DNA from: Roseovarius tolerans
Lineage (GTDB): Bacteria; Pseudomonadota; Alphaproteobacteria; Rhodobacterales; Rhodobacteraceae
Assembly (NCBI RefSeq): GCF_900109855.1
Contig: NZ_FOBO01000011.1
Coordinates: 62,001 to 126,000 of the forward strand
Direction of reading: 5' to 3'
Length of the DNA: 64,000 nucleotides
The notes under the pieces are model-generated. The model worked only from the letters and a program-made list of their open reading frames with translations. It did no database searches and was not told where the DNA came from. The position numbers were made by a program, and so were the translations under genes. Shown piece after piece: positions 9,465-19,300 of this stretch (its first letter is position 1; every line of letters starts with the position of its first letter).

Positions 9465-10592
9465 TTACGCGCCCGGCGGGGGCGGCGGCATGACGGTGAA
9501 GAGCTGCGCCAGTTCCGTCACGTCCTCGGCGCGTTTCCAGCCGTCCTGACCGGCGGTCCAGACATGGCTGTCGCGGGTGAGGCTGCCTTCGGTCACCATG
9601 CGCCCGAGGCGGGCCTTGGAATAGGGGCCGTGGGTCTGGCCGTCTTCGGCGATGTGCCAGACATGTTCGACGGGCGGCGGTGGCGGGGGGGCTGCGGCAC
9701 CGGCCTCGGGGCGCGTGCCCCATGGTCCCTGGCCGCGGCTCTGATCGGCCATCTGCTGCGCCATCGCCATGCCCATCCCCATGCCGAGACCGGCGCCGAT
9801 GCCGCCTCCGCCCGACGGGTTCTTGGCCGCCGATGTCATCGCCTCGGCGGTGGAATATTGGGTGAAGCGGCCCAGATCGCCCGCCAGCCCCATGGAGGTT
9901 CGCTTGTCGAGCGCTTCTTCAACTGCGGGCGGCAAGGATATGTTTTCAATGTAGAATTCGGGGATTTCCAGCCCGTATTCGGCGACCACGGCGGTGATCT
10001 CTCCGGCCACCAGCTTGCCCAGGTCGCGGGTGTTGGCGGCCATGTCGAGGACCGGGATGCCGCTGCCCGCGATGATGCGGGAAAACGCCTGCACGATGAT
10101 GTTGCGGATCTGGTAGCTGATCTCGTCCATGGTGAATTCGCCGTCGGTGCCGACGATTTCGGACAGGAATTTAGCCGGATCGCTCACCCGCACGGTGTAG
10201 GTGCCGAAGGCGCGGATGCGGGTCGGGCCGAATTCCGGATCGCGCAGCATGATCGGGTTCTTGGTGCCCCATTTGAGATTGGTGAACCGGTTGGTGGCGA
10301 CGAAGTAGATTTCCGATTTGAACGGCGAACGAAAGCCGTGATCCCAGTGTTGCAGGGTGGTCATGATCGGCATGTTGTTGGTCTCGAGCATGTAGAGACC
10401 GGGGGTGAAGACGTCGGCCAGCTGCCCCTCGTGGACGAAGACGGCCGCCTGCCCCTCGCGCACGGTGAGTTTCGCGCCGTACTTGATCTCGTGGCCCTCG
10501 CGCTCGAAGCGCCAGACCATGGTGTCGCGGGTGTCGTCGGTCCAGTGGATGACGTCGATGAACTGGCCGGAAAGAAAATCGAAGATGGGCAT
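9465..10592 (-). CDS. SPFH-domain protein with C-terminal GYF_2/DUF4339 domain (YdjI-like)
   Basis: 375 residues. Residues 1-240 form the SPFH/band-7 core of the 'virion core protein' type (IKYGAKLTVREGQAAVFVHE near 35-55 and FGTYTVRV near 149-156). It has no N-terminal membrane helix. A Gly/Met-rich stretch (about 262-285) and a proline run lead to a GYF_2 domain (about 312-365; VWHIAEDGQTHGPY). This layout matches the B. subtilis YdjI type, which recruits PspA-like proteins to membranes. It lies between the DUF2927 lipoprotein and the b561-like gene. Likely role is a membrane scaffold in an envelope stress response; that is inference from relatives. Confidence 0.82.
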   Translation of the reverse strand: MPIFDFLSGQFIDVIHWTDDTRDTMVWRFEREGHEIKYGAKLTVREGQAAVFVHEGQLADVFTPGLYMLETNNMPIMTTLQHWDHGFRSPFKSEIYFVATNRFTNLKWGTKNPIMLRDPEFGPTRIRAFGTYTVRVSDPAKFLSEIVGTDGEFTMDEISYQIRNIIVQAFSRIIAGSGIPVLDMAANTRDLGKLVAGEITAVVAEYGLEIPEFYIENISLPPAVEEALDKRTSMGLAGDLGRFTQYSTAEAMTSAAKNPSGGGGIGAGLGMGMGMAMAQQMADQSRGQGPWGTRPEAGAAAPPPPPPVEHVWHIAEDGQTHGPYSKARLGRMVTEGSLTRDSHVWTAGQDGWKRAEDVTELAQLFTVMPPPPPGA

Positions 10593-10616
10593 ATGAAAAG
10601 CTCCTGTGATCGGGGG

Positions 10617-11567
10617 TCAGACCGGCCCGCCCGCGCGCTCATCCAGAAGGCGGCGGATGATGGGGCGGGCCTGGTCGGGGGTCATGCCGGGGCGCAGGTC
10701 GGGTGAATAGAGCAGGCGCAGCAATTCCTCGTCCTGGGTGGTGAGCCAGGCGAATTCGTCGTCGTCGTTGAAGATCGAGGGCCGGGCGGCGGGGCTGTCA
10801 TCGGCGAGGCCCAAGCCCTGCGCCAGTTCCTCGTGGACGCAGGATTCGCGCATCAGCGGCGGATGTTCGGCCCTGATCCAGGCGATGGCCTGGGTATAGG
10901 TGTGGGGGTCGCCCTTGCCGGAGAAGGCCACGACCAGACAGTGGATGCTGCGCGGCATCGAGCGGAAGATGCCCAGGGTGGCCGGGTCGATATCCGGCAC
11001 CATCTGGCGGATGCGGGCGAGCCCCTCGGCGCGATCATCCTCGGACATCACGAGAACGTGGAAATTGGGGTTGCGTGTGCTTGCGCTGATCGGGTGGCGC
11101 GCGGCCTGCGAGAGGCGGTTGGCATAGGCGGTGATGGTGTTACGATCCTGCACCTGCTGATCACGCGGCACCGAGGCGCCGAATTCGATGCCCATGTGCA
11201 CCGGCCCCTGCCATTTGCGCAAGCCGCCCGCGCGCCCCGAGGACGGGCGATAGCCGCCGCCGGGGGCGTATTCGTCGAAGAACACGATCCGCTCGAAATT
11301 GCGGAGGAGATCGGTGTCGGTATAGGGCGTGTCCGGCCCGCCGCCATCGGTGCGCAACAGGCCGCGCGACAGCAGGTTGCGCTCGATCCGCTCGTAATAG
11401 CTGGCGAGAGCGCTGCTGTCGTAGGAGGGGCCGGGGGCGGGTGTGGGCGCACCGCCCGGCGGGCGTGCCGTCGGGCGCTCTGCGGGCGGTGGGGCGGGTA
11501 CGTCGCAGGCCGCGAGCGCGGCAAGGGCCGCGCCCGCAATCCATGCCGTGTACTGCTTTGCCCGCAT
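10617..11567 (-). CDS. DUF2927 lipoprotein
   Basis: 316 residues. The N-terminus is a lipoprotein signal (ALAALAAC, lipidated Cys about residue 20) followed by a Pro/Ala-rich linker. The body carries DUF2927 features: VHMGIEFGASVPRDQ, FHVLVMSEDDR and the C-terminal ESCVHEELAQGLGLADD. That last motif resembles a degenerate zincin helix (HE-x-x-x-Q), so a metallopeptidase relative has been suggested for such proteins; activity is not established. It should sit in the periplasm on a membrane. Spacing to TelA upstream is 8 nt and to the SPFH gene 24 nt, consistent with one operon. Confidence 0.75.
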   Translation of the reverse strand: MRAKQYTAWIAGAALAALAACDVPAPPPAERPTARPPGGAPTPAPGPSYDSSALASYYERIERNLLSRGLLRTDGGGPDTPYTDTDLLRNFERIVFFDEYAPGGGYRPSSGRAGGLRKWQGPVHMGIEFGASVPRDQQVQDRNTITAYANRLSQAARHPISASTRNPNFHVLVMSEDDRAEGLARIRQMVPDIDPATLGIFRSMPRSIHCLVVAFSGKGDPHTYTQAIAWIRAEHPPLMRESCVHEELAQGLGLADDSPAARPSIFNDDDEFAWLTTQDEELLRLLYSPDLRPGMTPDQARPIIRRLLDERAGGPV

Positions 11568-11575
11568 GCCCCGGT

Positions 11576-12775
11576 TCAGCCCTTGGGCACGGCGGTGCCG
11601 GCGGTGTCGCCTGTGCCATCGCGCCGCGCCTTGGCCGAGGCCAGCGTGTCGCGCAACTCGGCTTCCATCTTCTTGAGGTCTTCCTCGGCCTTGGCGCGTT
11701 TGGCCTTGCCCTCGTCGGCGATCTGGAGACTTTCCTGAATGGTGCCGATCAGGTCGGCATTGGCCTTTTTCACCGCTTCGATATCGAAGACGCCGCGCTC
11801 CATTTCCTGCCGGATCATCTTGTTGCTCTCGCGCAGGTTGGCGGCGTTGGCGGTCAAAAGCTCGTTGGTCAGGTCATTGGCGCTGCGCACGGCGGCGGCG
11901 GCCTCTGCCGAACGCTGGATCGTGACCGCTTGTGCCAGCTGGGTTTCCCAGAGCGGCACGGTGTTGACGAGGGTGGAGTTGATCTTGGTGACCAGCGATT
12001 TGTCGTTTTCCTGCACGAGGCGGATCGAGGGCAGGGATTGCATGGTGACCTGACGGGTCAGTTTGAGGTCATGCACCCGGCGTTCGAGATCGTCGCGCGC
12101 GGCGCGCAGGTCGCGCAGTTCCTGCGCGGTCATCACCTGATCGGCCTCGGGGGCGGCCTGCACTTCGGCCTCCTTGGCGGGGATGTCCTTTTCGTCGAGT
12201 TCCTTGAGCTTGGCCTCGCCCGCCGCGATGTAGAGGGCCAGCTCATCATAGAAGGCGAGCGTTTTTTCGTAGAGCATGTCGAGCGACTTGATGTCCTTCA
12301 GGAGGGTATGCTCATGCGTCAGCAGGTCGTCGGTGATCTTGTCGATCTGGCCCTGCACCTCCTCGAAGCGCGCGGTGAACTTGGCGATGGGGGCGGCGCG
12401 GCCCAAGAGTTTCTCCCACCACGAGCGCTCGCGGCGCACGTCAAGTTCGGAGACCGAGAAGCCACGGATCGTGGTGACGATGCCGCGTAAGGAGTCGCCC
12501 GCCGGGCCCACATCCTTGTTGCGCACGCCTTGCAGCATGCTCTGCGATATTTCCTGCAATTCGGCCTGCGCGGCGGAGCCGAAGGAGACGATGGACTGGG
12601 TGTCGGCCATGTCGATTTCACCCATGCGGCGGGTGATCTCGGCGCTGGCGGGGGCGTCGGCCTGATCGAGGGCGACGATGGCATTGGCCTCCGACGGCTC
12701 GGGCAGGATCGCGCGGCTGACGGCCTCGACATCGGCGAGGGCGGCTTCGGCCTTCTGGCGGGTGGTCTCTGACAT
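11576..12775 (-). CDS. telA: TelA/KlaA-family toxic anion resistance protein
   Basis: 399 residues, largely alpha-helical and predicted coiled coil, with the conserved central FYDELALYIAAGEAKL and an acidic/basic C-terminal coil, the TelA (PF05816) pattern. Members are soluble and are linked to tellurite resistance, and in Firmicutes to XpaC (the xpaC-yaaN pair); the biochemical role is unknown. It begins 12 nt after the XpaC stop, the same gene pairing as in Bacillus. Here it is joined to an SPFH protein and a lipoprotein, which suggests an envelope rather than a detoxifying function. Confidence 0.85.
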   Translation of the reverse strand: MSETTRQKAEAALADVEAVSRAILPEPSEANAIVALDQADAPASAEITRRMGEIDMADTQSIVSFGSAAQAELQEISQSMLQGVRNKDVGPAGDSLRGIVTTIRGFSVSELDVRRERSWWEKLLGRAAPIAKFTARFEEVQGQIDKITDDLLTHEHTLLKDIKSLDMLYEKTLAFYDELALYIAAGEAKLKELDEKDIPAKEAEVQAAPEADQVMTAQELRDLRAARDDLERRVHDLKLTRQVTMQSLPSIRLVQENDKSLVTKINSTLVNTVPLWETQLAQAVTIQRSAEAAAAVRSANDLTNELLTANAANLRESNKMIRQEMERGVFDIEAVKKANADLIGTIQESLQIADEGKAKRAKAEEDLKKMEAELRDTLASAKARRDGTGDTAGTAVPKG

Positions 12776-12787
12776 GGATTGGTCCTC

Positions 12788-13687
12788 TTACGCTAAATCT
12801 TTGGTCTCAAGGTGAACGCCCTCGCGCTCCAGCCGGTCGCGCAGCACCTCGATCTCGATGTCGAGATCGGTGGTGCTGTCGGCCATGAGCGCGCGGGTCT
12901 TGGCAGTGAAATTCTGTTCTAGGTCCGACAGCAGCGCGAGGTATTTCTCGCGGGCCTCGGGGTTGGGGGCGCGGGTGGCGAGGTCGGCATATTTGACCGA
13001 AGCGTCGCGCGCGCCCATGAGATAGACGCCCAGATATTTGCGCGCCGCAGTGAGGTCGCGCGGGTCGTCCTCGACCGTGCGCAGCATGTCGCGCACGGTG
13101 TTCTGGAACTGGTCGAGCCGCGATTCGAGCGCGCGGTCGCCGGTGCGGCGGGTCGTGTCGGACATGGATTTGAGATAATCCTCGGCCTGATCGACGACAC
13201 GGGCGACGCGGTCGGTCTGAAAGCTGTCGACGCCCTCGGTGCCCTTGTCGCGCAGCGGGTCAAACCCGAAGGCGAGGCTGTGCAGGGCGGTGCCCGCGAC
13301 CGCGTAAATCAGCGACTCCAGCAGGCCGCCGCCGGTGGCAAAGCCCGCGACGCCAAGACCTGCGCCGGTGAGCAAGGAGGCGAATATCTTGCGTGGAAAG
13401 GCGGGACGGCGCGCGATCTTGCGCTCCTCATAGGCCTCTTGCGCAAGAATGCCCTCGCGGGTGAGCCATGCGGCGAGCAGCAACAGCCCGAGGGCGGCGA
13501 GGTTGAACGCCATCTCGACCGGGCCGGAGGTGAAGGCGCGCACGGCGAGGGGCAGCGGGGCCATGAAGAGCAGGTTGACGCGCCCGCCCGCGCGGGTGCG
13601 CCGCGCGCCGCGATAGCCGCCGGTCTGGGCGGGGGGCGTGGTGCCATTGCCGTCGGGGCTGAACTTTCCGCCGAAGCGCTGTGCCAT
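12788..13687 (-). CDS. xpaC: XpaC-family membrane protein (5-bromo-4-chloroindolyl phosphate hydrolysis family)
   Basis: 299 residues from ATG 13687; a GTG one codon earlier is less well spaced from the AGGAGG site (6 nt before the ATG). Two or three hydrophobic segments lie at about 40-75 and 100-135, then a long charged coiled-coil C-terminal half (about 150-299) contains EDYLKSMSD and VRDMLRTVEDDPR. This is the XpaC (PF10112) layout. The family name comes from an indirect phenotype; enzymatic activity is unproven. Its start codon overlaps the stop of a 27-codon upstream ORF (TGATG), and TelA follows after 12 nt. Confidence 0.8.
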   Translation of the reverse strand: MAQRFGGKFSPDGNGTTPPAQTGGYRGARRTRAGGRVNLLFMAPLPLAVRAFTSGPVEMAFNLAALGLLLLAAWLTREGILAQEAYEERKIARRPAFPRKIFASLLTGAGLGVAGFATGGGLLESLIYAVAGTALHSLAFGFDPLRDKGTEGVDSFQTDRVARVVDQAEDYLKSMSDTTRRTGDRALESRLDQFQNTVRDMLRTVEDDPRDLTAARKYLGVYLMGARDASVKYADLATRAPNPEAREKYLALLSDLEQNFTAKTRALMADSTTDLDIEIEVLRDRLEREGVHLETKDLA

Positions 13688-13770
13688 CACACGCCTCCTG
13701 CGGCGGCGACGAACAGGATCAGCGCCACCAGCAGGAAAAACGCCAGTTTCTGTAGTCCGGTCTCACTCAT
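13687..13770 (-). CDS. 27-aa single-helix membrane peptide coupled to XpaC
   Basis: Starts MSETGLQKLAFFLLV and ends ALILFVAAAGGV: a short polar head and one hydrophobic helix. Its TGA shares its last base with the xpaC ATG, so ribosomes could reinitiate directly. The Shine-Dalgarno is poor (GGGGGCG). Too short for most gene finders. It would be the first gene of the XpaC-TelA-SPFH operon. A leader peptide for coupling is the alternative. Confidence 0.55.
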   Translation of the reverse strand: MSETGLQKLAFFLLVALILFVAAAGGV

Positions 13771-13876
13771 GACGCCCCCGGGCCCGGTTTCACTTGGGGA
13801 TGAACTTAGGCGATGGGGGGCGGGCTTGCTAGGGGGAAGATTGCCCGATGTGGCACAGGGCGCAGGCGGGGGATTT

Positions 13877-13899
13877 GAGTATTTTTGCCAAAAAGAAAG
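13877..13899 (+). repeat. Short dispersed motif GAGTATTTTTGCCAA-type, divergent copy
   Basis: GAGTATTTTTGCCAAAAAG followed by AAAG, in the gap between the YSC84 gene and the XpaC operon. It resembles the two nearly identical motifs at 19864-19886 and 44857-44878 (TATTTATGGCAAGATGAAG). Confidence 0.5.
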
Positions 13900-13935
13900 C
13901 ACTTGTGCCGGGAAGGTGGGCGGGGGCAATGCAAA

Positions 13936-13958
13936 ACGGCCGGTGCAAGACCGGCCGT
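13936..13958 (-). terminator. Rho-independent terminator of the YSC84 gene
   Basis: Perfect 9-bp stem ACGGCCGGT/ACCGGCCGT with a 5-nt loop, followed on the minus strand by TTTTGC. It lies 21 nt after the stop of the YSC84 lipoprotein gene. Confidence 0.85.
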
Positions 13959-13979
13959 CCGTCTGAGCTTTGCCCTGTG

Positions 13980-14540
13980 TCAGGGGATGATGCGGCTGTA
14001 TTTCATGCCTTCGAGCGAGGCCCCGGCAAGCAGCCCCGCCTGACCGAAGATCACCGCCACGACGGGGGCAGTGGAGGTAGTGGTTTCGGCGCGCAGGTTA
14101 TCGCCGCGATCGTTGAAGACGTATTCAAGATCGGCGCCCGCGGCCCAGCCCGAGGAGCGACGGAAACGCTGGAGCGCCTCGTCGGTCATGAAAAAGAGCA
14201 CATGGGCGAATTGCTGGGCCCCGAATTGCAGGCCGAAGCTGCCCTTGGTGGCGGAGTAGTAATCGACCGTGACACCGTCGATCTGAAGCGCGCCCTGGCC
14301 ATAACCGCCGCCGACGAAAAAGCCACCTTCGGTGATCACCGGCATGATCAGGATCCCGGTCGATTTCTCGGCGAGATCGCGGGTGCCGGGATAGTTGGCG
14401 AACATGTGACTTTTGGTGGATGCGACGCGCGCGTCGATGCGGGCCGCGCCCGGACTGCCGACGCCGTTGCCGCAGGCCGCAAGCAGCGGGGTGCCAGCCA
14501 AAAGGCCGAAGGTGAATCCGCGTCGTGAAAGGTTGCTCAT
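13980..14540 (-). CDS. YSC84/SYLF-domain lipoprotein, probable Tat substrate
   Basis: 186 residues from ATG 14540; the upstream in-frame extension to 14600 is rejected because the signal peptide starts at MSNLSRRGF. The signal has a twin arginine (SRRGFTFG) and ends in a lipobox LLAAC, so a Tat-exported lipoprotein is predicted. The body shows the SYLF/YSC84 pattern: KSTGILIMPVITEGGFFVGG, YGQGAL, then SFGLQFGAQ and a final GASLEGMKYSRI. SYLF domains bind phosphoinositides in eukaryotes; bacterial roles are unknown. Single gene with its own terminator. Confidence 0.85.
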   Translation of the reverse strand: MSNLSRRGFTFGLLAGTPLLAACGNGVGSPGAARIDARVASTKSHMFANYPGTRDLAEKSTGILIMPVITEGGFFVGGGYGQGALQIDGVTVDYYSATKGSFGLQFGAQQFAHVLFFMTDEALQRFRRSSGWAAGADLEYVFNDRGDNLRAETTTSTAPVVAVIFGQAGLLAGASLEGMKYSRIIP

Positions 14541-14673
14541 GTCATTGCCCGTTTCGTTGCCTCTGGAAATGCCGGTCTGATGCCGGGTTTGATGCCACAT
14601 AGTATAGACAGGCTGTCCGCTGCTGTCACTAGGGATTGCGTGTCTACGCGGGTTCTTGCGCGTGTGGGGCCTG

Positions 14674-15669
14674 TCAGGACAAGAGGCGGGCCACCTTGGG
14701 GGCGAAATAGCTGAGCACCCCGTCGCAGCCTGCGCGCTTGAAGCACATCAGGCTCTCCAGCATAGCGCGCTCCTCGTCGATCCAGCCGTTCTGCACGGCA
14801 GCCATGATCATCGCGTACTCACCCGAGACCTGGTAGGCGAAAGTGGGCGCGCCGAAATTATCCTTCACCCGCCTGCAGATATCGAGATAGGGCAGGCCCG
14901 GTTTGACCATCACCATATCGGCGCCCTCGCGCAGATCACGCTCGACGAGGCGCAGCGCCTCGTCGGTGTTGGCGGGGTTCATCTGGTAGGTTTTCTTGTC
15001 CCCCTTGAGCGCCGCCCCCGCGCCCACCGCATCGCGGAACGGCCCGTAGAAGGCCGAGGCGTATTTGGCGGCGTAGGACATGAGTATCACGTTCGGGTGA
15101 CCGTTTGCCTCGAGTGCCGCGCGAATGGCGCCGATGCGCCCGTCCATCATGTCCGAGGGGCCGATGATGTCGACACCGGCCTCGGCCTGGCTCAGCGCCT
15201 GTTTCACCAGCGCCTCGACGGTGGCGTCGTTGATGATCTCGCCATTCACCACAAAGCCGTCATGGCCGGTGTCGGAATAGGGATCGAGGGCGACGTCGGC
15301 CATTACCGCAATGTCGGGCACCGCTGCTTTGATCGCCCGGGTGGCGCGATTGCTGAGGTTGTCGGGACTCCACGCCTCGGCGCAATCGGCGGTGCGGTTC
15401 TCTGCGGAGGTGAAGGGAAAGAGGCAGATCGCCGGAATGCCGAGATCGGCGGCCTCGCGGGCGGCCTCGACCACGCGGTCGATGGAGCGGCGCATCACGC
15501 CGGGCATGGAGGGCACCGGTTCCTCGACGCCCTCGCCGTCGCGCACGAAGACCGGCCAGATCAGATCGGCCGAGGTCAGCGTGTTTTCCGCCACCATGTC
15601 ACGGATTGCGGGCGACTGGCGAGTGCGGCGCAGGCGGGTGGCGGGGAAGGCGGCTTGGGTCGGGCGCAT
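14674..15669 (-). CDS. hemB: Delta-aminolevulinic acid dehydratase (porphobilinogen synthase)
   Basis: 331 residues from ATG 15669 (MRPTQAAFP). Condenses two 5-aminolevulinate molecules to porphobilinogen in haem, bacteriochlorophyll and cobalamin synthesis. The two Schiff-base lysines are in MSYAAKYAS and MVKPG. The metal-site region reads ALDPYSDTGHDG, with aspartates in place of the cysteines of the zinc enzyme, so it is of the Mg2+/metal-independent type known from Rhodobacter. Divergent from the following membrane-protein gene. Other haem genes are not in the window. Confidence 0.96.
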   Translation of the reverse strand: MRPTQAAFPATRLRRTRQSPAIRDMVAENTLTSADLIWPVFVRDGEGVEEPVPSMPGVMRRSIDRVVEAAREAADLGIPAICLFPFTSAENRTADCAEAWSPDNLSNRATRAIKAAVPDIAVMADVALDPYSDTGHDGFVVNGEIINDATVEALVKQALSQAEAGVDIIGPSDMMDGRIGAIRAALEANGHPNVILMSYAAKYASAFYGPFRDAVGAGAALKGDKKTYQMNPANTDEALRLVERDLREGADMVMVKPGLPYLDICRRVKDNFGAPTFAYQVSGEYAMIMAAVQNGWIDEERAMLESLMCFKRAGCDGVLSYFAPKVARLLS

Positions 15670-15786
15670 GGGCGGACTTTCTGGTGATCTCGGGGTGCCA
15701 ATTGAGTGGCATGGAAATTCGCACATCTCAAGGGTAGGAATTGCCGCGCACCGGCGCTAAGAGAGGCGACGGAAGTAAACAGGGGC

Positions 15787-16320
15787 GTGGCCTTGGACTG
15801 GTACGACAATGTTTTCGAGCTCATCGACATGCGCTCTTTCAGCAACCTTTGGTATTGGATCGCCCTGGCGGTGACGTGGTCGTCGGCCTCGCATTGGGTG
15901 CTGGGGGTGCCGTGGGACATGGCGATCCGTGCGCGCAAGAGCCAGAGCGACGCGCCGATGCACGATTTTCAGGACCTGGTGCGGGTGAACACCAATCGCA
16001 TTCTCTATGTCGCGCGCGAGAGCGGGTTGCTGTTGGCCGGGCTGGTGGCCTTCGCGGTGACAAGCGTGGCGCTGCTGGGCTTCGTCTATGGCAACGAGTT
16101 CGCGCAGGCGATTTTCCTGTTGGGTTTTCCGCTGCTGATGGTCGCGATGCTGTCGGTGCGCGCGGCGCATATCATCCAGGATCAGGCGCTGGCGGGCGAG
16201 GCGCTGGTCAAGCGCATTCAGCGCCACAGGTTGCACATCCAGCTGATAGGCATGGCGTCGATCTTTGTCACCGCGATGTGGGGCATGTATCAGAACATGA
16301 ACGGGAACGTGCTGGGCTGA
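15787..16320 (+). CDS. Conserved membrane protein upstream of mfd
   Basis: About 177 residues with hydrophobic segments near 18-36, 78-105 and 150-165. The conserved N-terminal phrase WYDNVFELIDMRSFSNLWYW points to a start at GTG 15787 or TTG 15793; ATG 15706 would leave only 36 nt to hemB and adds an unlike N-terminus. Orthologues in Rhodobacteraceae stand before mfd and are sometimes labelled 'component of SufBCD complex', but nothing in the sequence shows an iron-sulfur link. It is followed 30 nt later by mfd, so the two may be cotranscribed. Function unknown. Confidence 0.7.
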   Translation: MALDWYDNVFELIDMRSFSNLWYWIALAVTWSSASHWVLGVPWDMAIRARKSQSDAPMHDFQDLVRVNTNRILYVARESGLLLAGLVAFAVTSVALLGFVYGNEFAQAIFLLGFPLLMVAMLSVRAAHIIQDQALAGEALVKRIQRHRLHIQLIGMASIFVTAMWGMYQNMNGNVLG

Positions 16321-16350
16321 ACGGCACGGCGCGACGGAACGGGTGAGGCA

Positions 16351-19300
16351 ATGAGCGATCACATCAAGGTGGGCGGCGCGCCCGAAGGGTTCGACGCGCG
16401 TCTGGTGCTGAAAGAGGCCGAGACGCGCGGCGGGCCGGTCATCCATGTCGCGCGCGACGACAAGCGGATGGCGGCGATGGCGGCGGCGCTGGAGTTCTTT
16501 GCCCCCGACATGCCGGTCATTCGCTTTCCGGGCTGGGATTGTCTGCCCTATGACCGGGTGTCGCCCAATGCCGATATCTCCGCCACGCGGATGGCGACGC
16601 TGGCCACGCTGGTGCATGGCGCGCCCAAGCAGTTCGTGCTGCTGACCACGCTCAATGCCGCGACGCAGGCCGTGCCCGCGCGCGAGGTGCTGCGCGAGGC
16701 CGCCTTTGCCGCCGCGGTGGGCGAGCGCATTGATGAGAAGGCCTTGCGCGATTTTCTGGTGCGGATGGGGTTTTCGCAAGCCCCCACGGTGACTGAACCC
16801 GGCGATTACGCGCTGCGCGGCGGCATCATCGACATCTATCCGCCGGGCGAGGCGGGGCCGGTGCGGCTCGATCTTTTCGGCGATATCTTGGACGGATTGC
16901 GGCGGTTCGATGCGGCGACGCAGCGCACCACAGAGACGCTGGAGCGGATCGAGCTCGCCCCGGTGTCGGAGGTCATTCTGGACGAGGCCGCGATCCGGCG
17001 GTTCCGGCAGAATTACCGGATCGAGTTCGGCGCGGCGGGCACCGATGATCCGCTCTACGAGGCGGTGAGCGCGGGGCGCAAACATGCCGGGGTCGAGCAT
17101 TGGCTACCGTTCTTTCACGAGCGGCTGGAGCTGATTTTCGACTATCTGCCGGAGGCGTCGATCACGCTGGATGATCAGGTCGGTCCGGCGCGCGTGGCGC
17201 GGTGGGAGAGCATTGCCGATCAATACGAGGCGCGCCAGCATGCGCTAAGCCAGAAGACCCGCGGCGACACGGTCTACAAGCCTGTGCCGCCGGGGCTGCT
17301 TTACCTTGACGATGACGCCTGGCAGGCGGCGGTGGCGGATCGGCGGGTGCTGCAATTCGTGGCCCTGCCGCAGGCGACCGGGCCGGGGGTGATCGACGCG
17401 GGCGGGCGCATCGGGCGCAGTTTCGCACCCGAGCGGCAGCAGGAAAACGTAAACCTTTTCAGCGTCCTGAAGGACCATGTTGACGCACGCATGGCCGAGG
17501 GGCCGGTGGTGGTCGCGTCCTATTCCGAGGGCGCGCGCGAGCGGATCGAGGGGCTGTTGGAGGATGAGGGGCTGTTGGGGGCGGTCACCATCCGCAGCGC
17601 CAAGGCGCTGGGCAAGCGCGGGCTGCATCTGGCGGTCTGGCCGCTTGAACAGGGGTTCATCGCGCCGGGGCTGACGGTGATCGCCGAGCAGGACGTGCTG
17701 GGCGAGCGTCTCATTCGCGGGGCCAAGCGCAAGCGGCGCGCGGAGAATTTCCTGACCGAAGCGCAGGCGCTGAGCGCGGGCGATCTGGTGGTGCATGTGG
17801 ATCACGGGATCGGGCGCTATCTTGGGCTGGAGGTGGTCACGGCGGCGGGGGCGGCGCATGAATGCCTGGTGCTGGAATATGCCGAGAGCGCCAAGCTGTA
17901 TCTGCCGGTCGAAAACATCGAACTGCTGTCGAGGTATGGCCACGATGAAGGTCTGCTCGACAAGCTGGGCGGCGGTGCGTGGCAGGCCAAGAAGGCGCGG
18001 CTCAAGGAGCGCATTCGCGAGATGGCGGACCGCCTTATCCGGGTCGCTGCCGAGCGCGAATTGCGCCGCGCGCCGGTGGTCGAGGCCGAGCATCACGCGT
18101 GGGAGGCGTTCGCCGCGCGCTTTCCCTATCAGGAGACTGACGATCAGTTGCGCGCGATCGAGGATGTGGTGGCCGATCTGGGCGCGGGCCGTCCGATGGA
18201 CCGGCTGATTTGCGGCGATGTGGGCTTTGGCAAGACCGAGGTGGCGATGCGCGCGGCCTTTGTGGCGGCCATGTCAGGCCTGCAGGTGGCGGTGATCGCG
18301 CCGACGACGCTGCTGGCCCGGCAGCATTATCAGGAATTCGCGGCGCGGTTCCGGGGCTTTCCGGTCAATGTGCGGCCGCTGTCGCGGTTCGTCAGCGCAG
18401 GCGAGGCCAACAAGACCCGCGAGGCGATGGCGAAGGGCGAGGCCGATATCGTGGTGGGCACGCATGCGCTTCTGGCCAAGAGCGTGCGCTTCAAGAATCT
18501 TGGCCTCTTGATCATCGACGAGGAGCAGCGCTTTGGCGTGGCGCATAAGGAGCGATTGAAGCAATTGCGCTCGGATGTGCATGTGCTGACGCTGACCGCG
18601 ACGCCGATCCCGCGCACGCTGCAACTGTCGCTGTCGGGAGTGCGGGATCTGTCGATCATCGGCACGCCGCCCATCGACCGCCTGTCGATCCGCACCTATG
18701 TGAGCGAGTTCGACACCGTCACCGTGCGCGAGGCGCTGTTGCGTGAGCATTACCGGGGCGGGCAATCGTTTTTCGTGGTCCCGCGCATCAAGGACCTGCC
18801 CGAGATCGAGGAGTTCATGGCCAATCAGGTGCCCGAGGTGTCCTATGTGGTGGCGCATGGGCAGATGGCGGCGGGAGAGCTCGACGACCGGATGAACGCC
18901 TTTTACGACGGAAAATACGATGTGCTGCTGGCCACGACCATCGTGGAATCGGGGCTGGATATTCCGACCGCCAACACGATGATCATCCACCGCGCCGACA
19001 TGTTCGGCCTGAGCCAGCTCTACCAGATCCGGGGGCGTGTGGGCCGCTCCAAGACGCGCGCCTATGCGTATCTCACGACCAAGCCGCGCGTGCCGCTGAC
19101 GCCCGGCGCGGAAAAGCGGCTGCGGGTTTTGGGCAGTCTCGACACGCTGGGGGCGGGGTTCACGCTCGCGTCTCAGGATCTCGACATTCGCGGGGCGGGG
19201 AACCTCTTGGGCGAGGAACAGTCAGGGCAGATGCGCGATGTGGGCTATGAGCTCTATCAATCCATGCTGGAAGAGGCGATTGCCAAGATCAGGTCGGGGC

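Noticed and set aside
15706-15786. ATG 15706 as start of the membrane protein before mfd
   Set aside because: Leaves 36 nt to hemB and adds residues unlike the conserved N-terminus; GTG/TTG start preferred.
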